Source of the DNA: a virus
Length of the DNA: 47,050 bases
IMG/VR virus record: IMGVR_UViG_3300047493_000064
Location: 1 to 47,050 of that record
Direction: 5' to 3' (one strand)
Shown: piece by piece, positions 40,615-46,830 of the stretch
Layout: each line of letters begins with the position of its first letter
Numbering within the stretch: position 1 is the stretch's first letter
Made by a program: the position numbers and the translations under genes
Notes under the pieces: generated by a model
What the model saw: only the letters and a program-made list of their open reading frames with translations
What the model was told of the DNA's origin: nothing
Databases searched by the model: none

Positions 40615-40912
40615 TAGGATGTTTATTGAGCAGAAAATACTCTTCGTCTCGTATATAGGCAAAGATATGTTGATCAACAGTAAGAGGCCATACTCGATCT
40701 CTGCTTTTGGTAAAATCCCATCGACAGCAATGATAATAAGTAGTAGGGGCAACACCAGGAGAACTGCCTAAATTAATCTGATTAACATGCCATTCAGGCA
40801 TTTCCTTTTTTAATCGTTTTCTAATATCTTCTACATAGGTATAGAATTCTAACTGGGTAACAGGTTCAAATTTATAAGGTTCTTCAACCTTGAATTTAAG
40901 TAAATCAATCAT
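40589..40912 (-). CDS. Hypothetical 107-aa protein, mixed fold
   Basis: Unrecognised minus-strand gene. Contains aromatic-rich sequence (YYHCCRWDFTKSRDRVWPL, then IFAYIRDEEYFLLNKHP) and a helix EFYTYVEDIRKRLKKEMPEW. The pattern recalls small alpha+beta proteins of lysogeny or defence regions, but no family is identified. No ribosome site is visible: an 11-bp tandem repeat array lies directly upstream of its start, suggesting regulation there. Confidence 0.6.
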   Translation of the reverse strand: MIDLLKFKVEEPYKFEPVTQLEFYTYVEDIRKRLKKEMPEWHVNQINLGSSPGVAPTTYYHCCRWDFTKSRDRVWPLTVDQHIFAYIRDEEYFLLNKHPINQDNDSS

Positions 40913-40975
40913 TATTTAATCGTTATTAAATCGTTATTAAATCGTTATTAAATCGTTATTAAATCGTTATTAAGA
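40913..40975. repeat. 11-bp tandem repeat, about five copies
   Basis: CGTTATTAAAT repeats head to tail at 40921, 40932, 40943 and 40954, with a partial copy at 40965 and a degenerate start upstream. An 11-bp period is about one helical turn, so each copy presents the same DNA face; this suits cooperative protein binding or DNA bending. It fills the gap between the genes ending at 40970 and starting at 40912 on the minus strand. Confidence 0.85.
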
Positions 40976-41185
40976 AGTTCTATTTCCAAATTTATACTTG
41001 CCTATATAGGCGCAGATTGCATTACCTTCTTTATCTTCCTTAACCTCTGTTAATTCCATTCCTTCTTGAAGACATTTCACATGAGGTTTTAAAAAATCAG
41101 GTATTGAATTTAAATCAATATCATCCTTGCTTCTATCAAAGAATTTTAATTCTTTTGCTGCTTCTGGATTCTTTAAAGTCCACAT
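40970..41185 (-). CDS. Hypothetical 71-aa protein
   Basis: Unrecognised. ATG 41185 on the minus strand follows GAGGAAATAAAAC, a good ribosome site. Charged small protein (KELKFFDRSKDDIDLNSIPD, later EVKEDKEGNAICAYIGKYKF). Its stop codon lies in the 11-bp repeat array. Probably transcribed together with the gene at 41202-41579. Confidence 0.6.
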   Translation of the reverse strand: MWTLKNPEAAKELKFFDRSKDDIDLNSIPDFLKPHVKCLQEGMELTEVKEDKEGNAICAYIGKYKFGNRTS

Positions 41186-41201
41186 GTTTTATTTCCTCTT
41201 A

Positions 41202-41579
41202 TTATAAAGTTAATTCCAACGCTCGTAATACGCTTCTAACATTATCTGTGAGAATAAATTGAGTCACCCATTTTTTTAATTCTGATAAATCAGCAGAGTA
41301 TTCTACTTCTGAGTGTTCCACTCTTACTGCAAAGACTTGTTGGAATTTTCTTTCCTTTATACTTTCATGGTTCATTTTTCCAATAATCTCTTTAACGGTG
41401 TATTCATTAGTGCGAATGATAAGTAAGTCCCAAACTTCTGGCTCAATATCTTTAATTGGAAATCTCTTAATAAGATGATAATCAGGATATTTATTTTGAA
41501 TGGTTTCTATAATATTTTGTATTATCTCTTCCTTGTTGAAATTTCTATAAATTTCTTGGGGTTTTTTAATTAATACCAT
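41202..41579 (-). CDS. Hypothetical 125-aa protein
   Basis: Unrecognised. Contains FNKEEIIQNIIETIQNKYPD, then EVWDLLIIRTNEYTV and QQVFAVRVEHSEVEYSADLS, a plausible alpha+beta fold. First gene of a short minus-strand unit diverging from the + operon at 41655, with a 75-bp AT-rich intergenic region that must hold both promoters. No clear ribosome site. Confidence 0.6.
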   Translation of the reverse strand: MVLIKKPQEIYRNFNKEEIIQNIIETIQNKYPDYHLIKRFPIKDIEPEVWDLLIIRTNEYTVKEIIGKMNHESIKERKFQQVFAVRVEHSEVEYSADLSELKKWVTQFILTDNVRSVLRALELTL

Positions 41580-41654
41580 TTGATTTGCTATGATTTTTCT
41601 AATAAAAGTAATTTTATGTTTTTACCCGAAATATTTTAGAAAGAAAAGGAAAAA

Positions 41655-42074
41655 ATGATGGAAGAGACAGAAAATAATTCCGAGATTGTAGAAAGTTTGG
41701 AAGAGATAGAAGCGCCTCTTAATAATGTAGTAAATTTGGACATACTTATTGAAAAAGCTAAAGCTATTTTAGTCTTTGGAATTATTGATCCTCCTGCTGA
41801 TGATAAGTTGAAAAGCGTTATAATGTATAATCTTAAAGGAGAATTAACTTTTGCTGATTACAGCAGTATCTGGAATATTTTAATAGAAAAAATGCAGCTA
41901 AAGATTAGAGACTTTTTACACACTGATGTAACTGGTTATAAGCAATTAGAAAATTCTTGGAGGAAATTAGATGATGGTGGAGTGGTGAGGGCTATGGTGA
42001 AGGATTTAAGCTGTTCTTTTACAGAGTACAGTGAATTTGAGTCTTTATTAACTATGCTTAAAAATAAGGAATAA
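41655..42074 (+). CDS. Hypothetical 139-aa acidic protein
   Basis: Unrecognised; ATG behind AAAAGGAAAAA. Acidic N-terminus (ETENNSEIVESLEEIEAP), then helices IEKAKAILVFGIIDPP and SSIWNILIEKMQLKIRDFL. It starts the rightward operon of small genes that runs into terminase. Its FGIIDPPADD...MYNLKGELTF region has the same layout as part of the next gene, hinting at distant paralogy, which I cannot prove by eye. Confidence 0.65.
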   Translation: MMEETENNSEIVESLEEIEAPLNNVVNLDILIEKAKAILVFGIIDPPADDKLKSVIMYNLKGELTFADYSSIWNILIEKMQLKIRDFLHTDVTGYKQLENSWRKLDDGGVVRAMVKDLSCSFTEYSEFESLLTMLKNKE

Positions 42075-42079
42075 AAAAA

Positions 42080-42439
42080 ATGACGGAACAAGTTCAAGAA
42101 GATGAATATGGAAAAGCTGATGGAGTCTTGTTAATCAGGCTCTTTCGAGAGGGTGGAAGGTTAAAAATAATTGCTCATTCTTATGATAATGCTAACGATA
42201 ATCAACCTCTACCGTTTGAAGAATTAATCAAATGTTGGTATGTTTTAGGAGAGGAGATTTGTGATACTTATCAAAGGAGGCTTGTGAACAGTCCTTCAGT
42301 CTCTACTTATATAAATAATTTTAATGACACAGCTAAATTCTTAGAACTTATTACTCGGTTATCGATAAAAATGATAAAGAGTTATAATGAATTAAGTCAG
42401 CAAAAAGAAATATCTACTCCTGAGGATGAAAACAAATGA
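42080..42439 (+). CDS. Hypothetical 119-aa protein
   Basis: Unrecognised. AATAAGGAATAAA precedes the ATG. It begins with an acidic segment followed by beta-like DGVLLIRLFREGGRLKIIAH, then helices (CWYVLGEEICDTYQRRLVNS). Ends by ATGA overlap with the next gene (42436). Possibly related in layout to the products of 41655 and 42680, which share a 'beta pair, helix, helix' appearance. Confidence 0.62.
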   Translation: MTEQVQEDEYGKADGVLLIRLFREGGRLKIIAHSYDNANDNQPLPFEELIKCWYVLGEEICDTYQRRLVNSPSVSTYINNFNDTAKFLELITRLSIKMIKSYNELSQQKEISTPEDENK

Positions 42440-42669
42440 TAATATTAACTGAAGAATTTCCTATTAAGGGAGAGTGGTTAATTTCCTCTATCCAAGACCT
42501 TAAGAATACTGTTTCTGAAGAGAAGCCCATGGAAGATGAAAGAAAATATCTTAAAAGTCGTTTGGAGCTGATAGAGGAGGTCTTGATTCCTTTTATACGT
42601 CTTTCTCTTGACGCTCTTATAAAAGATCATGCAACTCTTAAGGAAGAGGAGCGCAGGAACAGGAAATGA
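42436..42669 (+). CDS. Hypothetical 77-aa helical protein
   Basis: Unrecognised; coupled to the previous gene by ATGA. Helical, charged (IQDLKNTVSEEKPMEDERKY, later LDALIKDHATLKEEERRNRK). No membrane segment. Part of the small-gene operon. Confidence 0.6.
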   Translation: MIILTEEFPIKGEWLISSIQDLKNTVSEEKPMEDERKYLKSRLELIEEVLIPFIRLSLDALIKDHATLKEEERRNRK

Positions 42670-42679
42670 AAGGCATCTA

Positions 42680-42967
42680 ATGAAAATTATTCCTGAAAAG
42701 AAAGAAAAAGTTAGGTTAACTCTTAAAATTGAGGTAAGAGAAGAAAATATAATAGTTCTTTGCGATGGCGGAGGTACAGCACTGGACTGTTTAAATGCAT
42801 GGTCAGCTTTAACAAAATCAATACTCTCTCAGGGAGATGATGAAGGATTTAGCGCAGAAGAGAATCTCGACTGTAGAAGATTACTGGCTAGAATGATGGG
42901 TGAAAAACTCGCGGAGATTATTGAATTACTTCCTTCTTTAAAGGCTGCCTCAAAGAAGCCACATTAA
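42680..42967 (+). CDS. Hypothetical 95-aa protein, source of a 119-bp duplication
   Basis: Start ATG 42680 (AAAGGCATCTA upstream) is preferred over 42629, which lies inside the previous gene. Beta-like N-terminus (VRLTLKIEVREENIIVLCDG), then helices LNAWSALTKSILSQGDDEG and CRRLLARMMGEKLAEIIELL. Bases 42799-42917 recur exactly at 44064-44182 inside a shorter gene, which carries only the helical half. Function unknown. Confidence 0.62.
   Translation: MKIIPEKKEKVRLTLKIEVREENIIVLCDGGGTALDCLNAWSALTKSILSQGDDEGFSAEENLDCRRLLARMMGEKLAEIIELLPSLKAASKKPH
42799..42917 (+). repeat. 119-bp direct repeat, first copy
   Basis: Identical to 44064-44182, 1,265 bp downstream and in the same coding frame in both genes. 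Complete identity indicates recent duplication or conversion. Confidence 0.9.
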
Positions 42968-43022
42968 TTCTTAATTAAGGGATGATACCTTATACTCAAA
43001 GCAAAAAGCGAAAGGATGCCAA

Positions 43023-43292
43023 ATGGATTGGATTCAAGTTATAACACTCGGTTCTTATCTAACAGCCATATGTTTTTTCTTCTATTATCTTAATGAAAAA
43101 ACAATCAAAGAATGGCGTGCGGAACATGAAAAGCAGATACAAAAAATGGACAACCGCATGGAGAAAATGGACGAACGTATGCAACGCATGGATGAAAAAT
43201 GGGAAAGGCTTTTTGAAAGGCTATTATTGCAAGACCAGCATACCAAATTAAAAGAAATAAGGAAACTTGAAGATGAAAGAATTAAAAGATAA
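43023..43292 (+). CDS. Membrane-anchored coiled-coil protein
   Basis: 89 residues after AAAGGATGCCAA. One N-terminal membrane segment (VITLGSYLTAICFFFYYLNE) followed by a coiled coil with seven-residue repeats KMDNRMEKMDERMQRMDEKW. This layout is seen in phage XhlA-like haemolysin/holin accessory proteins and in Rz-like or superinfection proteins. Without a recognisable endolysin, a lysis role is only a suggestion. It sits in the early operon before the alpha-CTD gene. Confidence 0.65.
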   Translation: MDWIQVITLGSYLTAICFFFYYLNEKTIKEWRAEHEKQIQKMDNRMEKMDERMQRMDEKWERLFERLLLQDQHTKLKEIRKLEDERIKR

Positions 43293-43307
43293 AAAAAGGA
43301 ATTAACT

Positions 43308-43718
43308 ATGGATGAAGATAAAGTAACAGCTAACAAGCATTTGTTCGAAAAGGTGGATGAATTAGAGCTATCAGGGCGTTCAGCTAACTGCTTGAAAAAT
43401 GAAAATTTATTCTATATTGGAGATTTAGTCCAAAAGAGTGAAAACGATCTGTTGAAAACACCTAACTTTGGACGTAAATCTTTGAATGAGATTAAAGAAG
43501 TGTTATCGCAAATGGGGTTGGGCCTTGGAATGACTATAGTGGGTTGGGAGGACAAGAAGCAAAAAGAAGTAGAATGCAGAAGAAGACTTATACAGCTTTC
43601 TGAATTTATTCATAACCAAATAAAAAGGCGTACAAATGTTGAGGAAATTATAGATGTCGTTGCCGCTGTTTTGAAAAACCTTAAAAGTTATATTTCCGAA
43701 ACAGATAGCTCCTCTTGA
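43308..43718 (+). CDS. Stand-alone RNA polymerase alpha C-terminal-domain-like protein
   Basis: 136 residues. Residues ~12-80 are a near-full match, without gaps, to the C-terminal domain of bacterial Rpo[20 protein letters not shown], then [10 protein letters not shown] and [32 protein letters not shown]. The DNA-contact residues map exactly on E. coli numbering minus 241: R24=R265, N27=N268, C28=C269, G55=G296, K57=K298, S58=S299. The sigma-facing acids are also kept (D17, E18, E20 for 258, 259, 261). G23 replaces a usual Val. The N-terminal assembly domain is absent; residues 81-136 are a different helical tail. '[14 protein letters not shown]' with 'LGM' and 'GW' resembles alphaproteobacterial RpoA. 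It could bind promoter UP elements, occupy activators, or compete with host alpha. Confidence 0.93.
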   Translation: MDEDKVTANKHLFEKVDELELSGRSANCLKNENLFYIGDLVQKSENDLLKTPNFGRKSLNEIKEVLSQMGLGLGMTIVGWEDKKQKEVECRRRLIQLSEFIHNQIKRRTNVEEIIDVVAAVLKNLKSYISETDSSS

Positions 43719-43719
43719 A

Positions 43720-44022
43720 ATGAAGCCTCATAAATTCAAAGCGAAACCACAGATAATTGATGATATCCATTTTGCTTCTAAGAAAGAAGGCAAGCGATAT
43801 CAAGAGTTGCTTTTGGCTCAAAAGGGGGGAAGAGTTGTTTTCTTCCTTCGCCAAGTGCCTTTTCATTTACCAGGAGGGAATAAATATATCTGTGACTTTA
43901 TGGTATTCTGGGAAGATGGCAAGATTACCTTTGAAGAAGTAAAAGGCTATAAAACTCCCCTTTATAAAATGAAGAAACAAATTGTTGAGAGTGTTTATCC
44001 TATAAAAATAACGGAGATTTAA
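43720..44022 (+). CDS. DUF1064-family nuclease-like protein
   Basis: 100 residues, starting one base after the alpha-CTD gene stop. The family pattern is visible: KFKAKPQIIDDIHFASKKEG and KRYQEL, then VFFLRQVPFHLPGG, then YICDFMVFWEDGKITFEEVK and GYKTPLYKMKKQ. The D...(E)xK arrangement (CDF, then EEVKG) is the PD-(D/E)xK nuclease core. Phage DUF1064 proteins occur in replication/recombination clusters and are thought to be resolvase- or endonuclease-like. Adjacent to the packaging genes, it could process branched DNA before packaging. Confidence 0.8.
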   Translation: MKPHKFKAKPQIIDDIHFASKKEGKRYQELLLAQKGGRVVFFLRQVPFHLPGGNKYICDFMVFWEDGKITFEEVKGYKTPLYKMKKQIVESVYPIKITEI

Positions 44023-44193
44023 ATGAATGAAAAAGACAACATTGATATTATAATGGAAGAATTATGGTCAGCTTTAACAAAATCAATACTCTCTCAGGGA
44101 GATGATGAAGGATTTAGCGCAGAAGAGAATCTCGACTGTAGAAGATTACTGGCTAGAATGATGGGTGAAAAACTCGCGGAGAGTACTGAATGA
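44023..44193 (+). CDS. Short 56-aa protein built on the 119-bp repeat
   Basis: Begins right after the previous stop (TAAATG) and reads MNEKDNIDIIMEEL, then the duplicated helical block SALTKSILSQGDDEGF to MGEKLAE, ending STE. It equals the C-terminal helical part of the 42680 protein with a new N-terminus. Its stop overlaps the start of a small membrane gene (ATGA at 44190). Whether it is functional or a remnant is open. Confidence 0.5.
   Translation: MNEKDNIDIIMEELWSALTKSILSQGDDEGFSAEENLDCRRLLARMMGEKLAESTE
44064..44182 (+). repeat. 119-bp direct repeat, second copy
   Basis: Exact copy of 42799-42917 in the same reading frame; see that entry for the parent gene. Confidence 0.9.
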
Positions 44194-44339
44194 CAGACCT
44201 TCTTTATTTGATTCTCATTTTTTCTGTTTTAATTATTATCACTTTATTGGTTATGTATGGGGTTTCTACTTCTGACGCTTTATTATCATTTGTAAAAGAT
44301 TCAGATATTTGTTATGAACGTTTTATGTGTGTTCGTTAG
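44190..44339 (+). CDS. Very small membrane protein (49 aa)
   Basis: MTDLLYLILIFSVLIIITLL is a clear membrane segment at the N-terminus, followed by VMYGVSTSDA and a short charged tail ending ERFMCVR. The ATG overlaps the previous stop (ATGA), a coupling signature that supports translation. Size fits a small holin, antiholin or Rz-like helper, but no motif decides. Its 3' end carries the TGTTCGTTAG half-site. Confidence 0.55.
   Translation: MTDLLYLILIFSVLIIITLLVMYGVSTSDALLSFVKDSDICYERFMCVR
44329..44338 (+). promoter_or_regulatory. Isolated TGTTCGTTAG half-site
   Basis: Matches nine of ten bases of the half-site TGTTCGTTAA in the operator at 40067-40121 and lies 16 bp before ATG 44354 of the AT-hook gene. 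May link control of the packaging genes to the same regulator; could also be chance. Confidence 0.3.
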
Positions 44340-44353
44340 AATTAAGGATATTT

Positions 44354-44896
44354 ATGACAAATAATAATAAGATAAAAGAAGTATTGAATGCGTTAGAAAG
44401 CAAAAAACCCAGAGGACGCCCTAAAGGCATTCCCCGTTCTCCTCTTGCAGGCAAGCCACCAAAGAACCTATCAAAAAAGATTAAGAGTATTTTTAACAAA
44501 AAAGGAACGATTAATAAATCAACAGCTTTGAAAAGGGAATTAATAGCACTTAGAGAAGAAGATGTTATTAATGTTAACAAATATACCGCTATTATGGAAA
44601 AGCTATGGGAAGAATCAGTTTATAAAGGCTCTTCAACGGCTGCTCGTATATGGTTAGAGGTTTATACCAGTCATATTTCTTGTGACATAAAATTAATGGT
44701 AAAAAGTATGGAAGATATAGAGGAAGCGGCCCAAATAGTTATCGACAAGATGTGTGCTGGGCATCTTTCCATTAGTCAAGGTAAAGAGTTAATGTATACA
44801 CTTCATGTAAGAAAGAACTTTAGAGAAGCGGCACTCACAAGAGCGGCTGAGCAAATTCTAGAGGATGAAGCTAATAAAACAATGAAAAGGAGATAG
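44354..44896 (+). CDS. AT-hook DNA-binding protein, candidate small terminase subunit
   Basis: 180 residues from ATG 44354 (AAGGATATTT upstream; an in-frame start at 44327 lacks one). N-terminal AT-hook-like basic region KKPRGRPKGIPRSPLAGKPP, then a basic helix (KNLSKKIKSIFNKKGTINKS) and a long helical C-terminal domain (YTAIMEKLWEESVYKGSSTA; SISQGKELMYTLHVRKNFRE). DNA-binding start, helical oligomer-type rest, size and place three genes before the TerL N-half fit a small terminase that recognises the packaging site. No family signature proves it; a transcription regulator is the alternative. Confidence 0.55.
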   Translation: MTNNNKIKEVLNALESKKPRGRPKGIPRSPLAGKPPKNLSKKIKSIFNKKGTINKSTALKRELIALREEDVINVNKYTAIMEKLWEESVYKGSSTAARIWLEVYTSHISCDIKLMVKSMEDIEEAAQIVIDKMCAGHLSISQGKELMYTLHVRKNFREAALTRAAEQILEDEANKTMKRR

Positions 44897-44897
44897 T

Positions 44898-45107
44898 ATG
44901 GAAAACACAATTAAAGGCACTCATGTTTATTTAATGACAATTAAAAGTAAGACCATTCCTTATCGGGTGTTTACAACAGAAGACCTTTTAAAAGAATGGA
45001 TAGAAGAAAGAGGTTTTCCTATAGAAAATCTTAGTGTTTATAGAGTTCCTTTAAACCCTACTATTACCCATGAAGAAGGTCTTGAAATGAGAAGAATGGA
45101 TGCCTGA
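44898..45107 (+). CDS. Hypothetical 69-aa protein
   Basis: Unrecognised, behind a strong AAAAGGAGATAGT site. Alpha+beta appearance: beta-like THVYLMTIKSKTIPYRVFTT, a helix EDLLKEWIEERGF, then VYRVPLNPTITHEEG. Lies between the small-terminase candidate and the cold-shock/terminase unit. Confidence 0.62.
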   Translation: MENTIKGTHVYLMTIKSKTIPYRVFTTEDLLKEWIEERGFPIENLSVYRVPLNPTITHEEGLEMRRMDA

Positions 45108-45191
45108 TATTCTGCTTAAATTAGCCTGGGCCAAAACCAAATTGGATTTACAACATCTATACACAAAAAATACTCTGATGCACTCTTCTAG

Positions 45192-45237
45192 AGTACGCGA
45201 ACTTTTAGTACGCGAACTTTTTTTGAGAAATTATAAT
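45192..45237 (+). promoter_or_regulatory. Tandem 15-bp repeat followed by a TATAAT box
   Basis: AGTACGCGAACTTTT occurs twice back to back (45192-45206 and 45207-45221). Ten bases later is a perfect -10 hexamer TATAAT (45232-45237); no good -35 lies at the usual distance, so an activator binding the repeats could substitute. Downstream are the 65-aa, cold-shock and TerL N-half genes. The gap 45108-45293 holds no gene. Confidence 0.5.
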
Positions 45238-45293
45238 CTTTTCCTCAATCGAGGAGAGGCTGACGGATGAAAGCTTAGAAGAGGGAGCCAGAA

Positions 45294-45491
45294 ATGAAAT
45301 CTAAATCTACCGATAATTTATCCGATGATTTCCCTTTAGACTCTACGGATGTAGTAACTTTATCAGGAAGTAAAGAAGAGATTGTGCAACAATTGATGGA
45401 ATTATTGATGACATCTCCTTATCCTATTAGAAAACGTGTACAAGTAGGGGATGAAAGTATTATTCTTGAAGAAGAAAGTGAACAGAAATGA
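45294..45491 (+). CDS. Hypothetical 65-aa acidic protein
   Basis: Unrecognised; AGAGGGAGCCAGAA before the ATG. Acidic, with a short helix (KEEIVQQLMELLMTSPYPIR) and a strand KRVQVGDESIILEEE. Overlaps the cold-shock gene by ATGA, so the two are translationally coupled. Length and position suggest a small regulatory partner, unproven. Confidence 0.6.
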   Translation: MKSKSTDNLSDDFPLDSTDVVTLSGSKEEIVQQLMELLMTSPYPIRKRVQVGDESIILEEESEQK

Positions 45492-45709
45492 AATTAGGTA
45501 AAGTAAAATGGTTTGATGCTAAGAAAGGGTATGGCTTTGTATCGTTAGTAGAAGATAAGCAAGATGCTTTTATTCATATAACTCTTCTTCAACGAAAGGA
45601 AATAGAGAATTTATTTCCTAACCAGCTCATCTCCTGTGAAATCAAAGATAATAAAGGAAAATTAATGGTTGAAGATTTTTCTTTAATAAAAGAGGGAATA
45701 AATGGTTAA
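45488..45709 (+). CDS. csp-like: Cold-shock-domain protein (CspA-like)
   Basis: 73 residues: KLGKVKWFDAKKGYGFVSL carries RNP1 (KGYGFV), and DAFIHITLLQ is the RNP2 strand (usually VFVH). Full length for a single OB-fold cold-shock domain that binds single-stranded RNA or DNA and melts RNA structure or prevents termination. It lies 3 bp upstream of the TerL N-half gene, unusual for this family. In phage it may promote read-through of the many hairpins in this genome or protect late transcripts. Confidence 0.9.
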   Translation: MKLGKVKWFDAKKGYGFVSLVEDKQDAFIHITLLQRKEIENLFPNQLISCEIKDNKGKLMVEDFSLIKEGING

Positions 45710-45712
45710 AGC

Positions 45713-46558
45713 ATGAACTTCTCTAACGCTCGAAAAATCGATCAAGCTTTGAAGGTTATCGACAGGCGGTCTGATATTGACTTATTAACTGACCAGCAGT
45801 TAGCTATTAAAGAAAAATGTGAAGGTTCATTTTATGAATTTGTACGTCATGCTTGGAAAACGTTGGAGAACCGTGAATTTATCCCTGGGTGGCATGTCAG
45901 AGCGATGTGTGATCATTTAGAAGCGGCTTATGATGGAGATATTAAGAAGCTTTTGATTAACTTACCGCCTCGTACAGGTAAATCGAATGTTATGAGTGTC
46001 TTTTTCCCTGCTTGGTGTTGGGTTAAAGATGCAGGCTTGCGCTTTCTCTATACATCCTATGCCCAAACTCTTTCTGTCAGAGATAGTGTAGGGTGTCGTC
46101 GTCTTATCTTATCAGAATGGTATCAATCGTTATGGGGCAATAAATTTCGTCTCATGAGTGATGTAAATAACAAGTTACGTTTTGATAACAATTGCTCTGG
46201 CTATCGGATTGCCAGTTCAGTGGGGGGAACCAATACGGGGTTAGGAGGGGACTTTGTGGTTTGTTTCCCTTATTCAACGAAAGTTATGACAGCCCAAGGT
46301 TCTATCCCCATTGGAATGATTGTTGAAGACGCTATGGATATAGAAGTAGCTTCTTACAATCATAAGAAGCAGAAGATAGAATTTAAACCAATTTTAAAGC
46401 GTATGAATAGTCAGGCACATGAACTTATTGAGATTGAGTTTGAGGATGGGGAAAAGCTCCAATGTACCCCTGACCATCCTATTTTTGTGAAAGGAAAAGG
46501 CTATGTAAAAGCGGCAGAATTAGAAAAAGATAATAAATGTTTTTCAATGGTGAATTAA
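45713..46558 (+). CDS. terL (N-half): Large terminase N-terminal part (ATPase) + split intein N-half
   Basis: 281 residues. Residues 1-183 are the start of a terminase ATPase: adenine/arm region FYEFVRHAWKT and FIPGWHVRAMCDHLEAAY, Walker A LPPRTGKS (84-91), LRFLYTSYAQTLSVRDS, then TNTGLGGDFVV, where Walker B begins. At residue 184 the sequence turns into an intein N-half: block A starts CFPYSTKVMTAQG, block B contains QCTPDHPIFVKGKG with the TxxH motif (T252, H255). It ends after 98 intein residues at ...KDNKCFSMVN, the usual length of a natural N-half. The matching C-half begins the gene at 6645. The ribosome site is weak and translation may depend on the cold-shock gene 3 bp upstream. Confidence 0.93.
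   Translation: MNFSNARKIDQALKVIDRRSDIDLLTDQQLAIKEKCEGSFYEFVRHAWKTLENREFIPGWHVRAMCDHLEAAYDGDIKKLLINLPPRTGKSNVMSVFFPAWCWVKDAGLRFLYTSYAQTLSVRDSVGCRRLILSEWYQSLWGNKFRLMSDVNNKLRFDNNCSGYRIASSVGGTNTGLGGDFVVCFPYSTKVMTAQGSIPIGMIVEDAMDIEVASYNHKKQKIEFKPILKRMNSQAHELIEIEFEDGEKLQCTPDHPIFVKGKGYVKAAELEKDNKCFSMVN
46262..46555 (+). other. Intein N-half coding segment
   Basis: 98 codons from Cys1 (TGT 46262) to the stop. Splicing residues present: Cys1, block B Thr and His. Breakpoint after block B corresponds to where the homing endonuclease sits in full inteins and where natural split inteins are cut. The last ~10 codons (KDNKCFSMVN) are duplicated as the tail of the next gene. Confidence 0.92.
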
Positions 46559-46830
46559 AAGGAGAGTAAGGAATGATTATAAATGAGCTACGAATAACAA
46601 AATTAAATATTAATAATATATTAATACTATTATCAGTTGTACCTTCTTCTATGCGGGGTATGCGTCAATACATTGAGGATAAAAACGCTCTTGACGCTGT
46701 AGAAATACTAAGTAATGAAATGGAAATGAAAATAGGGAATTGTATGACCACATTAATTGAAATAAGTGCACTAATCGAATTTACGCTGGCTCATGCTACT
46801 AATCTTCCCAATAAGCTAAAAGAAGAAAAA
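46529..46830 (+). repeat. 302-bp tandem duplication beginning inside the intein N-half
   Basis: 46529-46830 and the sequence starting at 46831 (continuing across the circle junction to about 212) are tandem copies with a 302-bp period. The unit covers the last intein codons, the ribosome site and the following small gene. The junction joins GAAAAAGATAAT of the intein end with GAAAAGGATAAT of the small gene's end, a microhomology. Copies differ by a few bases (for example 'ctatgcgggg' against 'ctattcgggg'). Confidence 0.9.

Noticed and set aside
37113-41579. Prophage integration module (integrase/attachment sites)
   Set aside because: An AlpA-like gene could hint at excision, but no tyrosine or serine recombinase and no tRNA-like attachment site were found.
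46262-46555. Homing endonuclease inside the intein
   Set aside because: The N-half stops after block B and the C-half begins with a short basic segment; no LAGLIDADG, HNH or GIY-YIG motif was seen in either half. The DUF1064 protein at 43720 is nuclease-like but not a known homing type.
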